A stretch of 64,000 nucleotides of DNA from Arthrinium phaeospermum (taxonomy: Eukaryota; Ascomycota; Sordariomycetes; Amphisphaeriales; Apiosporaceae). Below the pieces are notes generated by a model. It saw only the letters and a list, made by a program, of their open reading frames with translations, was not told where the DNA came from and did no database searches. Within the stretch, counting starts at the first letter, position 1. Each line of letters opens with the position of its first letter. Positions 27,652 to 39,443 of this stretch are shown piece by piece. Location: positions 4,960,001 to 5,024,000 of the forward strand of contig QYRS01000002.1 of the NCBI GenBank assembly GCA_006503535.1, in the 5' to 3' direction. The translations under genes and the position numbers were made by a program.

Positions 27652-30063
27652 TCAAATCTCCACAAACTCCCTCCTCAACAGCTCATCCCCCTTGACCTTC
27701 TCCAAATACCCCAGCACCCGTTTCGTGAGCGTCCCCACGTCGAACCCAAAGTACTCATACCCGCCGTCCCGGGCAAGCTGTGCCCGAACCGCGTCACGCA
27801 CGCCGCCGCGTCCGCGTACCTTTCCCAGCCATTAGGTGCGTACGGCTCCAGCACGATCGCTGGCATCGTGTGTCGCCGGAGCGTCTCGCGCCTGTAGGCG
27901 AGCGGCTGCGCCTCAAAGAGCCGCTGGCAGGGAAAACTGACGACGCGGGCCTCGACGCCGTGCTCCGCTTTCAGTTTCTCGGCCACGCCGACAGCGTGCG
28001 AGAGCTCGGCGCCGACGCCGATCAACGTGAGGGTGGCGGCAGGGTTTTCCTGCAGGATATAGGCGCCCTTGAGCACGCCGTCACGGCTCGTGTGGGGGAG
28101 CTGGGGCAGGGCGTGGCGGCTCGTGGAGACGATGGCGGGGTCTCGCGGGCGGCGAGGGCGGCGGCCCAGGCGCCGGCGGTCTCCTCGCTGTCGCCGGGGC
28201 GGAGGTAGAGCAGGTTCGCGAGCTCGATGGGCTGGTGGGTCGGGCCGTCTTCGCCCATGCCGATGGAGTCGTGGGTGGCGTGGTGGATGACTTGGAGGCG
28301 CATGAGGGCGCCTTTGGGGGGATTGTTAGCTTAGTTCTTTACAGCAGTGAATTGGGACGGGGAAAATACCCATTCGTACGGCCGGTGCGGCGTAAAGGTA
28401 GAACTGAAGACGATGTGACGGGGATGATGGTGCCAGCGAGAAGGCGGCCAGACCGTTCGAGATGGCGCACATGGCGTGTTCTCTCACCGTAGTGGATATA
28501 GCGACCACCGTAGTTTGCCATCATCCCGCACGAGGTTCGCAGATCGGGCTATGCTGTGATGTCAGTTGCCGATTACGCCAATACCAAACGAGATTAAAAG
28601 TTCAGAACTTACGTTCTGAAGTCCACCTTCCCCGGCCAGATCATGTTCACCGACGGCGACAGGTCCGCCGTGCCCACCATGAAGCTATCCAACTCCTTGG
28701 CGATGGGATTGAACACCAACCCCGACGAAGCCCGCGACGCCGTCGCCTTCTCCGGGAAGCTCTTGGGGATCAGCTCCTCCACCCCTCCAAGTCCCCCCGC
28801 ACCCTCCTCCGGAACCGCCCCGCGAGATCCGGGTGCGCCTCCGCGTACCGCGCCACCAACGCCTCCCACTCCTCGACGTGCTTCTGTCCTTTAGCAGGTA
28901 TATTTCGAAGAACCCGCGCACAGCCTCGCCCACGACGAAGTGCGCGTCGGGGTCGAAGCCGTACGCGCGCTTCTGGGCCGCCACGTCGTCGGCCCCGAAC
29001 GCGGCGCCGTGGGCGACGGCGTGCCTTCCACCTTGCTGCCGACGCCGATGACGGTCCGGACGTTGATGAAGGTGGGCTTGTCGGTGGACCGCTTGGACTG
29101 CTCGAGTGCGTCGACGAGGCCGGCGATGTCGTAGCAGCCGTCCTCGATGTCGAGGACGTGCCAGCCGCAGGCGCGCATTTTGTCATTGATGTTTTCGGTG
29201 TTTGTCATCTAGTCTCGTTAGCAGCCGGACACCATCACACAGTTTCGATGGGCACTGCTCACATCAACTGAGCCATCGCAGGTGATTTGATTGTTATCGT
29301 AAATAACCGTCAGATTGTTGAGCCTGAAGTGCCCAGCGAGCGAGATGGCCTCCATCCCCACCCCCTCCTGCAGACAGGCATCGCCCACCATGCACCAAGT
29401 GTGGTTGGAGACGACGTCGAACCCGGGCCGGTTGAACGTGGCCGCCAGGTGCTTCGACGCCATGGCCAGGCCGACGGCGTTGGCGATGCCCTGGCCCAGC
29501 GGGCCGGTCGTCACTTCGACCCCTTCGTGCTCGATCTCGGGGTGGCCGGGGCAGAGCGCGTCGGTCCGCGTGGAGTGGTACGACTTGAGCTGGTCGAAGG
29601 TCATGGCCTGGTAGCCCGTGAGGTGCAGGAAGGCGTATTGGAAGATGCATGTGTGTCCTGCGCTCGGCCGCGTTAATAACACACTGATCACATGGGATGG
29701 GACGGGTTGTGACTTGCCGTTCGACAGTACGAAGCGGTCTCGGTTGAAGTAGGTCGGCGTATGCGGCGCGTAGCGCATGACATATTTCCACAGTGCCACG
29801 CCTATCGCCGCCATGCCGATGGCGCCTCTGAATGGTGTTAGCACTTTGACTGTATTGGTTGATGCTGTGCACAGCTTTACAACTCACCCCGGATGGCCTC
29901 CCTTGAATTGCTGACACAGATCGGATATGAGAAGTCGGAATGTCTTCAATACTATGTCATGGGACTCCTTTTCCGCCGCCACCAGCTCCTGCGGGCTGGC
30001 CCCCTTCTTCGCCGTCGGCATAACAGCTGCGATATTCGTCTCGTTCAAGACACCGGGTGCCAT
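27652..30063 (-). pseudogene. dihydroxyacetone synthase-type transketolase, frame broken by several single-base shifts
   Basis: Piecewise translation gives a complete transketolase of about 720 residues from the ATG at 30063 to the TGA at 27652. Clear parts are FKGGHPGGAIGM, RDRFVLSNGH, LDQLKSYHS-like FDQLKSYHS, CPGHPEIE, TTGPLGQGIANAVGLAMA, and the thiamine-diphosphate motif GDACLQEGVG...YDNNQITCDGSVD. Later come FINVRTVIG, AVAHGAAFGADD, YGGRYIHYG with REHAMCAISNGLAAF, and [30 protein letters not shown] and the GDACLQEG form favour dihydroxyacetone synthase (formaldehyde + xylulose 5-phosphate) over ordinary transketolase. Introns: 29887-29828, 29717-29658 (GC donor) and 29262-29209. Shifts occur near 29025, 28880, 28600, 28480, 28430, 28130 and 27790. 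No PTS1 is seen at the end (REFVEI). The preserved motifs argue for consensus errors. Confidence 0.82.
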
Positions 30064-30805
30064 GTTCGCGAAGGTCTAATCCAGATATCTGTTTACCAAG
30101 TTAGATAACTACCAATAAGTCTAGTATCGAGAGGTGAAGCATGTAGGAGTAGGAGCAAAAGTCACAGATCCCACGGGATTTCGGGACATCGGAACGCGAT
30201 CTTGGAGATTTTTTCAAGTCTGCAGAGACACGGGATTAACCCGGCGACTTACCCGGCAAAGCATGATCGAATGCCTACCGCTAGCCTCTTGAGTAATGCT
30301 TACATACCGCGTGACGCCCACTGAGGTCTCGTCCCCCGCGCGGACAGATCCCGACCGTCTCCAGACTCCAGAGCCCAGACTGATTGCGGTTCCGCAGCAG
30401 ACCAAGATGTCGACCACTAGCATCAGATCTCAGTGGTGGGGTGTGGGGGATAGTCGGAATGCGGGGAGACCTCCGCACCCAGAGCGCCACAAAATGGCGG
30501 AGAATTGGGGTTAGAACTGAGAAAAAGGACAGAAAAGGGTATTTCTTTAAGCACCAAATGTAAAAGAGGCGGGGAAGCCACCGGTCAGGCACCCGGCTTC
30601 CCCAATTGGGATATGCCGCCTCCATTTGCCGCCGGGATTGACGCCGACAATGGCAAAACCGACAGGTGAGGGATCGTCGGGGTTTCACCAAGAGTATGGC
30701 CACATCTCTCCAGCAGATCTCGAAAGCTAAGATGTAACCCGATTGTATCTCACCAGTAATTATATTGCTTTCCAATCCCAACGCATCGACCACAAATCTA
30801 CAAGC
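30064..30805. promoter_or_regulatory. divergent promoter region, DHA synthase / polyol dehydrogenase
   Basis: The 742 bp between two outward-facing start codons must hold both promoters. The upstream in-frame ATG at 30743 could extend the dehydrogenase by 21 residues, but the ATG at 30806 is preferred because the extension has no family counterpart. A cluster of three GGG motifs lies at 30436-30466. Confidence 0.6.
30436..30466 (+). promoter_or_regulatory. cluster of three CreA/CRE1-type sites (SYGGRG)
   Basis: GTGGGG occurs at 30436-30441 and 30443-30448, and GCGGGG at 30461-30466; all fit the carbon-catabolite repressor consensus SYGGRG. The first two are one base apart, and closely paired sites are the functional arrangement known for Aspergillus CreA. 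The six-base motif is common by chance in GC-rich DNA, so this is suggestive only. Confidence 0.35.
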
Positions 30806-32297
30806 ATGGCCGACGGCAACAGCACGCAGAATGGGATCAAAACATCGCACCCGAATCCGTCGTTGCAGGTGACGGCGGACCATCAGATCAAGATGGTGGA
30901 AGCTCCCGTAGAGGAGCCGGGACCGGGACATGTCTTGCTGCACATCAAGGCGACGGGCATTTGCGGGTAGGACCGCCTCGCAACACCACGCGATGGAACT
31001 GTCACCGATAGATGCTGATCTATGCACACTCAGGTCAGACATTCACTTCTGGAGGACCGGCCGCATAGGCTCGCTAGTGGTCGAGGGCGACTGCATTCTG
31101 GGACACGAAGCGGCCGGTGTTGTCCTCAAGTGTGGCGAGGGGGTTACGGATCTGAAAGTTGGTATGTGGTGGCTACCTGCGCTGCGCTGGGAGAGAGGCA
31201 GAGAAAGCCAAAGAGAACTGGTCAAGTTACTGACACTGTCTTATCCAGGCGACAGAGTGGCGGTTGAGCCGGGCGTGCCGTGCGAAAAGTGCTTCCTCTG
31301 CCGGGAAGGGCGCTACAACCTATGCGACGACGTCCAGTTCGCCGGAGTGTACCCCTACCACGGCACGGTCCAGAGATACAAAGTGCACCCAGCAAAGTGG
31401 CTATACAAGTAAGCCTTACCATGTCTGTTTTGCCGTCCGTGTTGAGTGACAGTGACGACGTGGTTTTCACGCGGACGGGACGTGTCGATGGCTAACATGC
31501 CCCCCTCCCAGAGTCCCCGACAACGTCAGCTACGCCGAAGCCGCCCTCCTCGAGCCCCTGAGCGTCGTCCTGCACGGCGTCAAGACGGGCGGCCTCAGCC
31601 TCGGCCGCCCCGCCCTCGTCTGCGGCGCGGGGCCCATCGGCCTGCTCGCCCTGGCCGCCGCCCGCGCCTCGGGCGCCCACCCCTCGTCATCACCGACCTC
31701 GAGCCCGGCCGCCTGGCCTTTGCGCGCGACTACGTGCCGTCCTGCATTACCTACCAGGTCGACCGCAACTTGTCGTCCGAGCAGAACGCCGCGGCGGTGC
31801 GGAAGCTGTTTGGATGCAGTGATGAAGGGGTCGACGAGTACATGGCGCCCCCGACGGTGCTGGAGTGCACGGGGGTCGAGAGCAGCGTCGTGCTGGCGAC
31901 GTTTGCGGTGAGGAGGGGCGGGGTGGTTTGCGTGATTGGGGTGGGCAAGTCGGTGATGAACAACCTGCCGTTTATGCACATTTCCCTTGCCGAGGTAAGT
32001 TTCTCACACAAAGCAAAACCAGACCGCTTTCCCCCTCATGTTGTTGTTTCTTCTCTTGGCGGTATAGACGCGCTAACGTGACGTGCGCAGATTGACCTTC
32101 GGTTCATCAACCGATATCGGGACACCTGGCCCGCCGGCTTGGCCTGCCTGAGCGGTGGGATCCTGGACGTCAAGAAGCTGGTGTCGCATGTGTTTCCCTT
32201 GGAGAGGGCGCTGGAGGCCATGGACGTCTGCTCCGACCTGGGCAACGGGAGCATCAAGGTGCAGATCGTGGACGAGGTGGCAGCGACCATTGCTTAA
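30806..32297 (+). CDS. zinc-dependent polyol dehydrogenase (L-arabinitol/sorbitol dehydrogenase type); one base lost in exon 4
   Basis: Five exons: 30806-30966, 31034-31161, 31249-31408, 31512-31994, 32091-32297. All junctions phase correctly except that exon 4 is one base short: at 31680-31683 a C run reads CCCC where ITDLEPGRLAFA needs one more C. Corrected length is about 380 residues. Seen motifs: catalytic-zinc CGSDIHFW and GHEAAG, the structural-zinc loop with four Cys (VPCEKCFLCREGRYNLC), LLEPLSV, the NAD-binding CGAGPIGLLAL, ITDLE after the Rossmann strand, and FINRYRDTWP near the end. The RYxxTWP form and IGVGK match L-arabinitol 4-dehydrogenase and sorbitol dehydrogenase more than xylitol dehydrogenase. 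It oxidises a sugar alcohol to a ketose in the cytosol. It is transcribed divergently from the DHA synthase. Confidence 0.83.
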
Positions 32298-32837
32298 TTA
32301 CGGTCCAAACGATCGAATGGGGAAATGGGAGAAAGATGGCGGTAACCGAAATCGAAAATCTCCAGCCAGCGGACCCTGCGCCGTGAGGAAGAGTGGGGCT
32401 TGGCCCGTTCTCGGCTCTATTCCCCGGCCATACCACTACTCTGGCTTCCTGGTGCCAATCAGCGTCGATACCAAAAGCAATTGACGGCGTGCGGCCCCAT
32501 GACAACCCCCCACATAAGTTGGGTTGGGTAATATTAGTTTTCGCGATGGTGAGACCATGTTTTCAGTCTTGTGATGCCGAGTCCCGCCTGTGCCGCTGGT
32601 CCCTAGGCAGCGCAATTGTTATCTGTTCGGCTGGCCCGGGTTTCCTAGCTCAAATCTGCTCAAATAAAGTCAACAAGATGCGCTCCCAGCATTCTGGGAG
32701 GAAGAGTCGTAATCGTCGTCATCCCGGTCGCCAATCGCTAGTCATCACCACATTCGTTTAAATGATAATACCTCCAACTTGGTCGCTCTTTAATAACTAA
32801 TTAGTAATCGCAAAACGTTCAAAACGCGCCCGTCAAG
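32298..32837. other. spacer (promoter of the secreted protein gene)
   Basis: These 540 bp between two plus-strand genes show no open frame of interest. Confidence 0.6.
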
Positions 32838-33718
32838 ATGAAGTACACCGCGATCGCCGCCGCCGCCCTCCTACCCTTGGCCTGGGCGGCCGACGACTTC
32901 GACTCCCGCAAGGGCGGCCCCTTGAAGTGGAAGATCACCAATCTCACCGCGGCCATCGGCGATGCTTACGGAACTCCTTACTGCATGTGTGTTTCCCTGA
33001 TCCACCTTTCACGACAATACACCGATTCAACTGCGTGCACTTACGCCAAAGTCGTGACCGCAACCAATGTCTACTGAGATACTGACCGATCCCCAGGTAC
33101 GACATGATGGTCACCGCCAGCGACAACCCCGACTTCAGCTCCGGCGTCGAGTCGGGCTGCCCCAGCCCCTCGGGCGAGCTGACGGGCTGCCCGCCCCAGG
33201 AGGACGGCCTGTACAGCCTGGCGACGGCCGCGTTCCCCGAGAACAACACGCTGATCATCACGCTCACGTCGCGCAAGGCCATGGCCCGCTACAACTTCCC
33301 GATCAACGACATGGACAAGTACGACGCCCCCGCCGACGGGGAGACCACCTGGCAGGGGGCCACCACGGTATGGGCCTATACCCGAAACGGCGGGGAGCTC
33401 GTCGTCGAGGCCCAGGACCTCGAGCGCGAAGACGACCCGGCTTGGCTCGTGCCGACGGGCGTGGAGTGGGATTTGGCGTCGGCGACGGCCTCGGGGATCG
33501 CGACGGCGGGGGGCGCAGCGCCGGCCAAGACGACGACGGTGCCCTCTTTGACGGCGTCCCCTACTGGTATTGCTTCCGCCGAATCCTCTGCTACGGACGA
33601 TGCGGCGGCGGACTCCTCTGCCTCCGAAAAGCCGGGCGATGAGCACAGTGCGGCGACTCGGCAGAGCTCGTTTGCTGGGTTCGTGTTTGCTGTTGGTCTT
33701 ATGGCTATGGTCCTTTAA
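32838..33718 (+). CDS. secreted GPI-anchored-type protein, 256 aa, function unknown
   Basis: Exons 32838-32986 and 33097-33718 join across a 110-bp intron (TGCAT|G) to 256 residues. Residues 1-17 form a clear signal peptide ending LAWA before ADDFDS. The mature part has a small beta-rich-looking domain with three Cys (one at PYC, two in GCPSPSGELTGC), potential N-glycosylation sites (NLT, NNT), and a Ser/Thr/Ala-rich linker from ~residue 170. It ends in a hydrophobic tail (FAGFVFAVGLMAMVL) with no cytoplasmic residues, which is a GPI signal pattern. I do not recognise the folded domain. It is convergent with the BBE-like gene, 246 bp away. Confidence 0.75.
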
Positions 33719-33964
33719 GTCAGGTAGATATACGTTCTATATAGAAAACGGCTATATATACTTGAACACAAGGAAAGGCCGAATGGAAGAACCAACAACC
33801 AGTAAATAACGGTCTCCTGCGGCCTGCCTCTCCCTGTCCACATCCCTCTTACAAGACCGTCCCAGTATTATGGGAAGGTTATCGATAGGGGTTCCCAAAA
33901 ACGACTCAAACCAAGAGTTCTGGCAGAGGAAAACCTATACTTTATGCGGTAACAGCCCAGCTCT

Positions 33965-35622
33965 TTATATCCCCGGAATCTTCCACCCACCAGGACAAAG
34001 CTTCTGAAACACCTGCCCGGGATCATACCGCGCCGCCACCCTTCTCAACTCCTCGACATTCTCCACCCCATAATTCCCAATCACGTCCTGAGACGAGTCG
34101 GCATAGTTCATATACAACCAATCCATAAGCCCTCCCTTTCCTCCCTCCTCGAACCCCGCCGCAAACTCCCGAATTTCCTCCAGCCCCCGCTTTAGCCTCG
34201 GGTACACCCAGCCCGCCAGCTCCGCCGTCCGCACCATGGCGCTGTACGAGAACAGCACCGCGTTCTCGGTGATGCGCTCCGTGCCCATGATATTGCCGCC
34301 CGCCGCCGCGGTCCGCTCGGCCACGATACTCGGTAAGGGCTGGAAGATGCATTGGGTGATGAAGTCGCCGTCGGGGACGTGGGCTTGCAGGTCGGCGACG
34401 AGGCGCTCGTGGACGTCGGTGGCTTTTTTCAGGAGGCGCTCGTCGTTTTTCAGGGTGAGGGTGAACCAGGCGTTACTGTGGGTGGGGTTGGGTTGTTAGA
34501 TTACTGAAAGTAAAGGGGGGAGATGTGGACGGATAATAGTAGCACTAGGTAAATAGTGGACGTATTGAAAGAGTTCAGGGGTAAAACTGACTGATAGTCA
34601 GGCGGCAACGTAATCCGCTCCGCCAGCTCCGCCACGGTCGTCTCCCCAGTCCCGTCCATAAGCTTCGGCAACGCGCGCCAGTCGTCCCACTCGGGCCCGC
34701 CGGGGTCGCCGTCCGCCTGGAACGTGGCGATATTAACGACGTTGGCGCCAAAGTCCGGGAAGTAGCCGAAGACGGCCAGCATGTAGCTGTTGTCCTGCCG
34801 GCTACTCTCGTGCTGGCGCGCCAGGCCCTCGGTGAAGTTCTGCACCGTCCGCAGGGTCTGGTCCGTCGCCGACGCGGGCGTGGCCGAGATGCCGCCCCAG
34901 ATGCGGTCCGACGGGTGGGTCCGCATCGCGAAGCTGGTCACGATGCCTAAGTTGTTGGCGCCGCCTTTGAGGGCGCGGAAGAGGTCGGCGTGCGTGTTTT
35001 TGTCGGCGGTGATGGTGCGGCCGTCGGCTAGGACGACTTCGAAGGAGATTACGTTGTCGCACTATTATCCGCAACGCCTCGTTAGGTCGTTAGTCAGTCA
35101 TTGGGAGTGGAAGGAAAGAAAAAGTGAACCGCGGTTCTCGCTTACGGCCCACCCATATTTCGCCGTCTGCCACGAACTCCCCCCTCCCAACAGCAAACCC
35201 GCAACCCCCACATCCCCGCCCCGGCCGCCGGGCACGGTGCGCTTGTGCCTACCCAGCTCGCCATAGACGTCGCGCCAGCGGCAGCCGGCGCCGAAGCGGA
35301 CCGTCTCGGACCCCGCGTCGTACGCGACCGTATTCAGCAGCCCCAGATCGACGGTGACACCATCGCCCGCGATATCGTTGGCCCCCGGTACGGGCGAGTG
35401 CCCGCCGGCGCGGACAGCGAATTGGCGCCCCGTCGCGACCAGCTCCTTCAGGAGAGACGAGACCTGCTGGGTTGATTTGGGTCGCACGATGCAGGCGGGC
35501 GAGAGGCGGGCGTTGACGGCCCAGTAGGAGCTCTCGCGGGACCCGTAGAGGGGGTCGCGGGGGAGGAGGACTTGGAGGTCGGGAGGGGCTTGGAAGCCGC
35601 AGGTGCTGAGGAGATCCGACAT
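33965..35622 (-). CDS. FAD-linked oxidoreductase, BBE-like (berberine bridge enzyme family)
   Basis: Three exons (35622-35146, 35061-34592, 34475-33965; introns 84 and 116 bp) close in phase to 485 residues. The FAD-binding type 4 domain shows RPKSTQQVS, then VRAGGHSPVPG with His75, the usual site of covalent FAD attachment, and GVAGLLLGGG. The second covalent position, normally Cys in bicovalent members, reads GGRGGDVG, so FAD is probably held by the histidine alone. The substrate domain ends in YMNYAD and the BBE C-terminal FQKLCPGGW motif. No signal peptide is seen, so an intracellular oxidase is likely. Members oxidise sugars, alkaloids or polyketide intermediates; substrate unknown. The gene is intact. 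Confidence 0.85.
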
Positions 35623-36294
35623 AGCTCTAGAGATTATAGTCCGTTTTATATGTACAATGGGCCAATATCGACAAGTCAATGGGAGCTAGAGTAAGAACAT
35701 CAACTGGTGCAAAGCGGGATCCAGAGGGCATTTTATTCCAGTTGTGAAATCTGACAATGGAAGGCTGGCGGCCACGTGGGACTCAGCTCGGTAAAAACGT
35801 TGTGGTAAGCACAGGGGCGATTTCATTGGGTGGACTGTATGCAAGAACAAAGTAAAGAAGAAGAACCCTGTATGTGTAAGCCACAGCTGGGCCAGGCTAG
35901 ACTTTCTGTAGGATTTCTCCGCCGGATTGGCAATCGTTATTGGGTCGTGAGCCCAGCTGGTCGTTTGAATATGCAAGCCGCGCGCTTGGCGTGTGGGTAT
36001 TGAGTGACAGGGGCTCGGCAGAATGGTGATATATGTTCTATGCAGTGTATTTCTTTCGAGCTTTCCCTTCTAGTCTCGTGTTACGTGTATTGTAGGGTAC
36101 ACAATCTAGCTATTCATTCAACGGGCGTAAAATGTGGAAGGAAGTAGATTCTGCTCGTAAATACCGAGTCAGAAAGCTGCAATGTTGCGGTTCAGTCTAT
36201 GAGGACCAATATTCTTTTGATTCCATTTCCTCTACTTACTTACTTATCGAGCCCTTCTCAAGGTCAGACCAGCCAACCATTGCGCTCATGTCAT
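35623..36294. other. spacer without recognisable gene
   Basis: These 670 bp lie upstream of the BBE-like gene and downstream of the next rhodopsin-domain gene, with no plausible gene. Confidence 0.6.
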
Positions 36295-37710
36295 CTATGC
36301 GATACTGTCCCTATCCCAGTCCACCCTCCTATTCCCCATAACCTCAGCCTGGTATCCCGGCGCCCTTTTGTGGTTGTCATTATCCACCTCCATGTAGTGG
36401 TGCGTCGTGACCCGAATCTGCTGCAGCGGGCTCGCCTTGGCCTCTTCAGTACCACTGGAGGCTTTCAGGGCCGAGGTCTTGCGGGCTCGCTCGGTGCACC
36501 CCTTCCACAGGGTATTGAACGCCGGGGCGCAGGCCACGATGATGGCAATGGTGCATTCGAGGTTCCTGTTTGGTTTGGTTTGGTTTCTCAGTTTCCTAAC
36601 AATACGAGAGTTGGAGACTCAAGCTTGAGAAAATATTAAGCGTAGATAACTTACGTGCAAAGCATGGCCACGGTCATATCGGCCGAGTTCGCGCTGTTCT
36701 TCATTCTCCATTGATAGTAGAGCGACACACACCCTGAAGTCATGGCACTAATTCGGGGAGACTTGTTAGTAAACTTGTTATTTCGTTGTGTCCCTGTCCC
36801 CCTATATCCCCCTCCTTCTCCTTTATACTTACAATATCCCCGTGGTGAACACCAGCACCAACCCAATCTTCCGCGACACGGGCAGATGCAGCCCCGCCAC
36901 GATCATGAGCGGCAGGACCAGCGCCACCACGTCCGTCGCGATGGCGGCGAAGCAGCGCAGCAGGACGGGGATCTGGGTGGCCGCGACGCACTCGAGCACG
37001 AACGAGGGCTCGTACTTGCCGTCGGCCGGGATGCAGCCGACGCTCGCGTAGATGGCGCACACCAGGTGCAGCACCGCCGTCGCCGCCAGCGTCACGTAGC
37101 ACGTCACGCGCAGCCACAGCTCGATGCCGAACAGGCGGATGTACAGGAGCAGCAGCGGGGCTTTGGCGAAGTACATGGCGAAGGCGGCGGTGTAGAGGCA
37201 GGCGACCGAGATCTGTGGCGGTTGTTAATCATATGCTTTACCTATTACCGTGGTTGGGGTGGTGGTTTGGGGCGGTCGGAAGCAAAGAGACAGAAAGGGT
37301 AACTATAATTACCCTCGTAAGTGTTGAGACTACCGTGTCCGGGTCCGCAAACGCTGGCAGGCCATACTCGTCAGTATGCTAAGTCTACACGGGATCGAAT
37401 CACGACGGGCTGTCTCGCTCACCTTTGGTCAGCAGGTATGACGACATTGAATAGCCGATCAAACTGACAACGGCAATGATAGAGGCATCTGTAGTCCCGG
37501 GGCAGATGTTAGATTGCGGTCCTCTTGGGAGATTTCGTTGGAACACCAAGGGGCGTCATCCTCACAGTCGTCAGCCCTAACCTTGCTGGTGTATTGCCAA
37601 TTCGTCCAGACCCGGACGGCCACGAAGGAGGAAGCCACGACAATGAGCGTAATCTGGATATCCAGGTAAGTGCCGTCCGTGATGGACACGGGTGCCGCGA
37701 TGGTGTCCAT
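36295..37710 (-). CDS. rhodopsin-domain (PTH11-like) integral membrane protein
   Basis: Six exons are inferred: 37710-37566, 37488-37423, 37366-37313, 37212-36833, 36747-36655, 36565-36295, giving about 336 residues. All junctions phase correctly except exon 2 to exon 3, which is off by one base, so an error or a misplaced boundary lies at about 37366-37423. Features: an N-terminal helix with VRVWTNW, the KVRADDY motif of the domain, a helix LCYTAAF-type (LYTAAFAMYFAKAPLLLLYIR), the cysteine loop CAIYASVGCIP, IATDVVALVLPL, and NLECTIAIIVACAPA after the last junction. The C-terminal ~75 residues are cytoplasmic and polar. The last intron contains a short GGTTT microsatellite. It is a likely membrane sensor with unknown ligand. 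Confidence 0.75.
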
Positions 37711-39245
37711 GGTGGCTTGCTTTTGGCTGGCTGGCCGGCAGGCTTGGGGAAAGTGTGAGAACAATGGTGGTTCTCTCAACCCACCGAAGGATGTAAGCTA
37801 GCCTATATTACTCGATGTCAGCATTGGGGGCTGACCAGATTGCGCAGAGATGTAACGTCATCCACCATCCTACAGGCTCACAGTGGTACGCTGATCCCGC
37901 TGCAGCCAACCACATCCGGGGGTAGCGTTCGGTGTCAGCGTCTGCATACCACCCCGTCTGGGCATCCTTCCCTAATGCGGTCCGTTGCAACCACACCAGC
38001 CGCCAAGCCGTAATATCCTTTGAGTGAGACGGAACGGCTGGACGGGTTCGCTACTTGCCTAGCTTGCGTGATGGGGTGTTTACCCTTTTCTCATGCAGCG
38101 GTAAAAGGCATAGAAGTACTTTCGCACGCTTTCCCTGCATTTTGGTCCCCGTGCAGCCATGTGCCAGCCAGCCATGAGAGCAGGGGTGGTGTCCCTCCTA
38201 AGTCGACGAAGAACTGTTTAGTTCCTTCATACCAAGATCAAAAGTTCAAAGTTAAAGCGCTCATTTAACGGCTCTTCGCTTATATGAACTTGGCTTGGCC
38301 ATTTACCGGTGCTTCTCCAACGCACATGTAGTGGCAGGCATGTCAGACAATGCAAGTCGCAATCTTATCTGCAGGACAGCTAGCCGCAGATGATCCATTG
38401 GTCGAGTTGCGTCCACGCTTACCTTCTAAAGCATAGTAGTCAGCCACACTTTTCCCTGCAGGGCTGACCAATGAGACCAGCGTGGGCTACCAACCTCCAA
38501 CATGAGCAAAGCCAATGACCAACGGTGCTTACGTGATATGCCGGCATTATCCAGTACATAACAAGGGCTGTGTTCCTCGGGAGATGCGCAAAAGAGGGGT
38601 AAATGAAACGGTTTGTTCGGGAATGGCTGTCCCTATAGGGCAGGTACCGAACGCAAGAACGCCGTATCCGACGGGAATGTGGCAGCATGCTGCGATACCA
38701 CCCAACCCTCTCCCTACACATGCAGAACCATCTTGCACCTAATCTATTTGCAACAATCGCGTTGCAAATCAAGGATACATATTGACTGTCAGGCATGGTT
38801 TGTGCTACCTCAAGAAAAATGATTGGGTTCGCACAGGGTTGCCAAGTCAAGAGGCAGTGCCGAAGGCATGCTGTGCTATGGAAGCTGTGGGGCGATGTGT
38901 TCTATTTTTGGGCCAGGGTCATACCGGCTTATCATTGTGTTACCAATGAGAATGGCCGGTTCTTTCCGCACCACCATGACCGTGGTATGCCGGGGCTAGC
39001 TGGGCCGTTCCGTGTTCCTTGTTACTCAGGAGTCAAGTCCGCAGAATCAGAGTAGAAGAAGGTCATTGTTACCTTTTTTCTGAGTTTTAATAGTAGGTAG
39101 GTATGCCCTATTAGGTCTTGGCGCACAACCCTTTTGAACATATCCTTACCCGTCAACGCCAGCCCGCCGCCAGCTTGCCCCTCATCGACACAACGGATCG
39201 TTCCAAGTCGATTCAATTTCACTCGATGTACTCTTTCCGGTCCCC
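37711..39245. other. spacer without recognisable gene
   Basis: This 1.5-kb stretch contains only overlapping short frames in several phases (for example 38440-38850 minus) and no recognisable relic. Confidence 0.55.
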
Positions 39246-39443
39246 TCAAGGACCAGTTTCACTATCCAGTGGCTCGAAAAAGCAGAAGACTCTGCCCGGC
39301 TGAGCAGTGATTTGGTTCTTGAGATCGCGCTACATGGTGCTCGGGCGGTAGCCTGGGGCAAACCGGACCGAGAAGCGCTCGGACAGGGCGACGGCGATGT
39401 AGCAGAGTTCCCTTCGGGCGAAGGTCTTGCTGATGCATTGGCA
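39246..39443 (-). pseudogene. relic of a cytochrome P450 C-terminus
   Basis: One minus-strand frame reads CQCISKTFARRELCY, then ERFSVRFAPGYRPSTM, a TAG stop, and continues in the same frame as RDLKNQITAQPGRVF to a TGA at 39246. This is the heme-cysteine region and last helix plus C-terminal beta region of a fungal P450: C.G/S K.FA..EL, then F.VRFA.G, then RDLK.QLTAQPG. The heme-ligand Cys and the helix are intact, but the internal TAG and the absence of the upstream domain mark it as a fragment. An open stretch upstream (to ~39630) might be part of it. Confidence 0.6.

Noticed and set aside
37313..37423. Declaring the 36.3-kb rhodopsin-domain gene a pseudogene
   Set aside because: Only one junction is off by a base and all helices are present; a mis-set exon boundary or one base error is enough to explain it.
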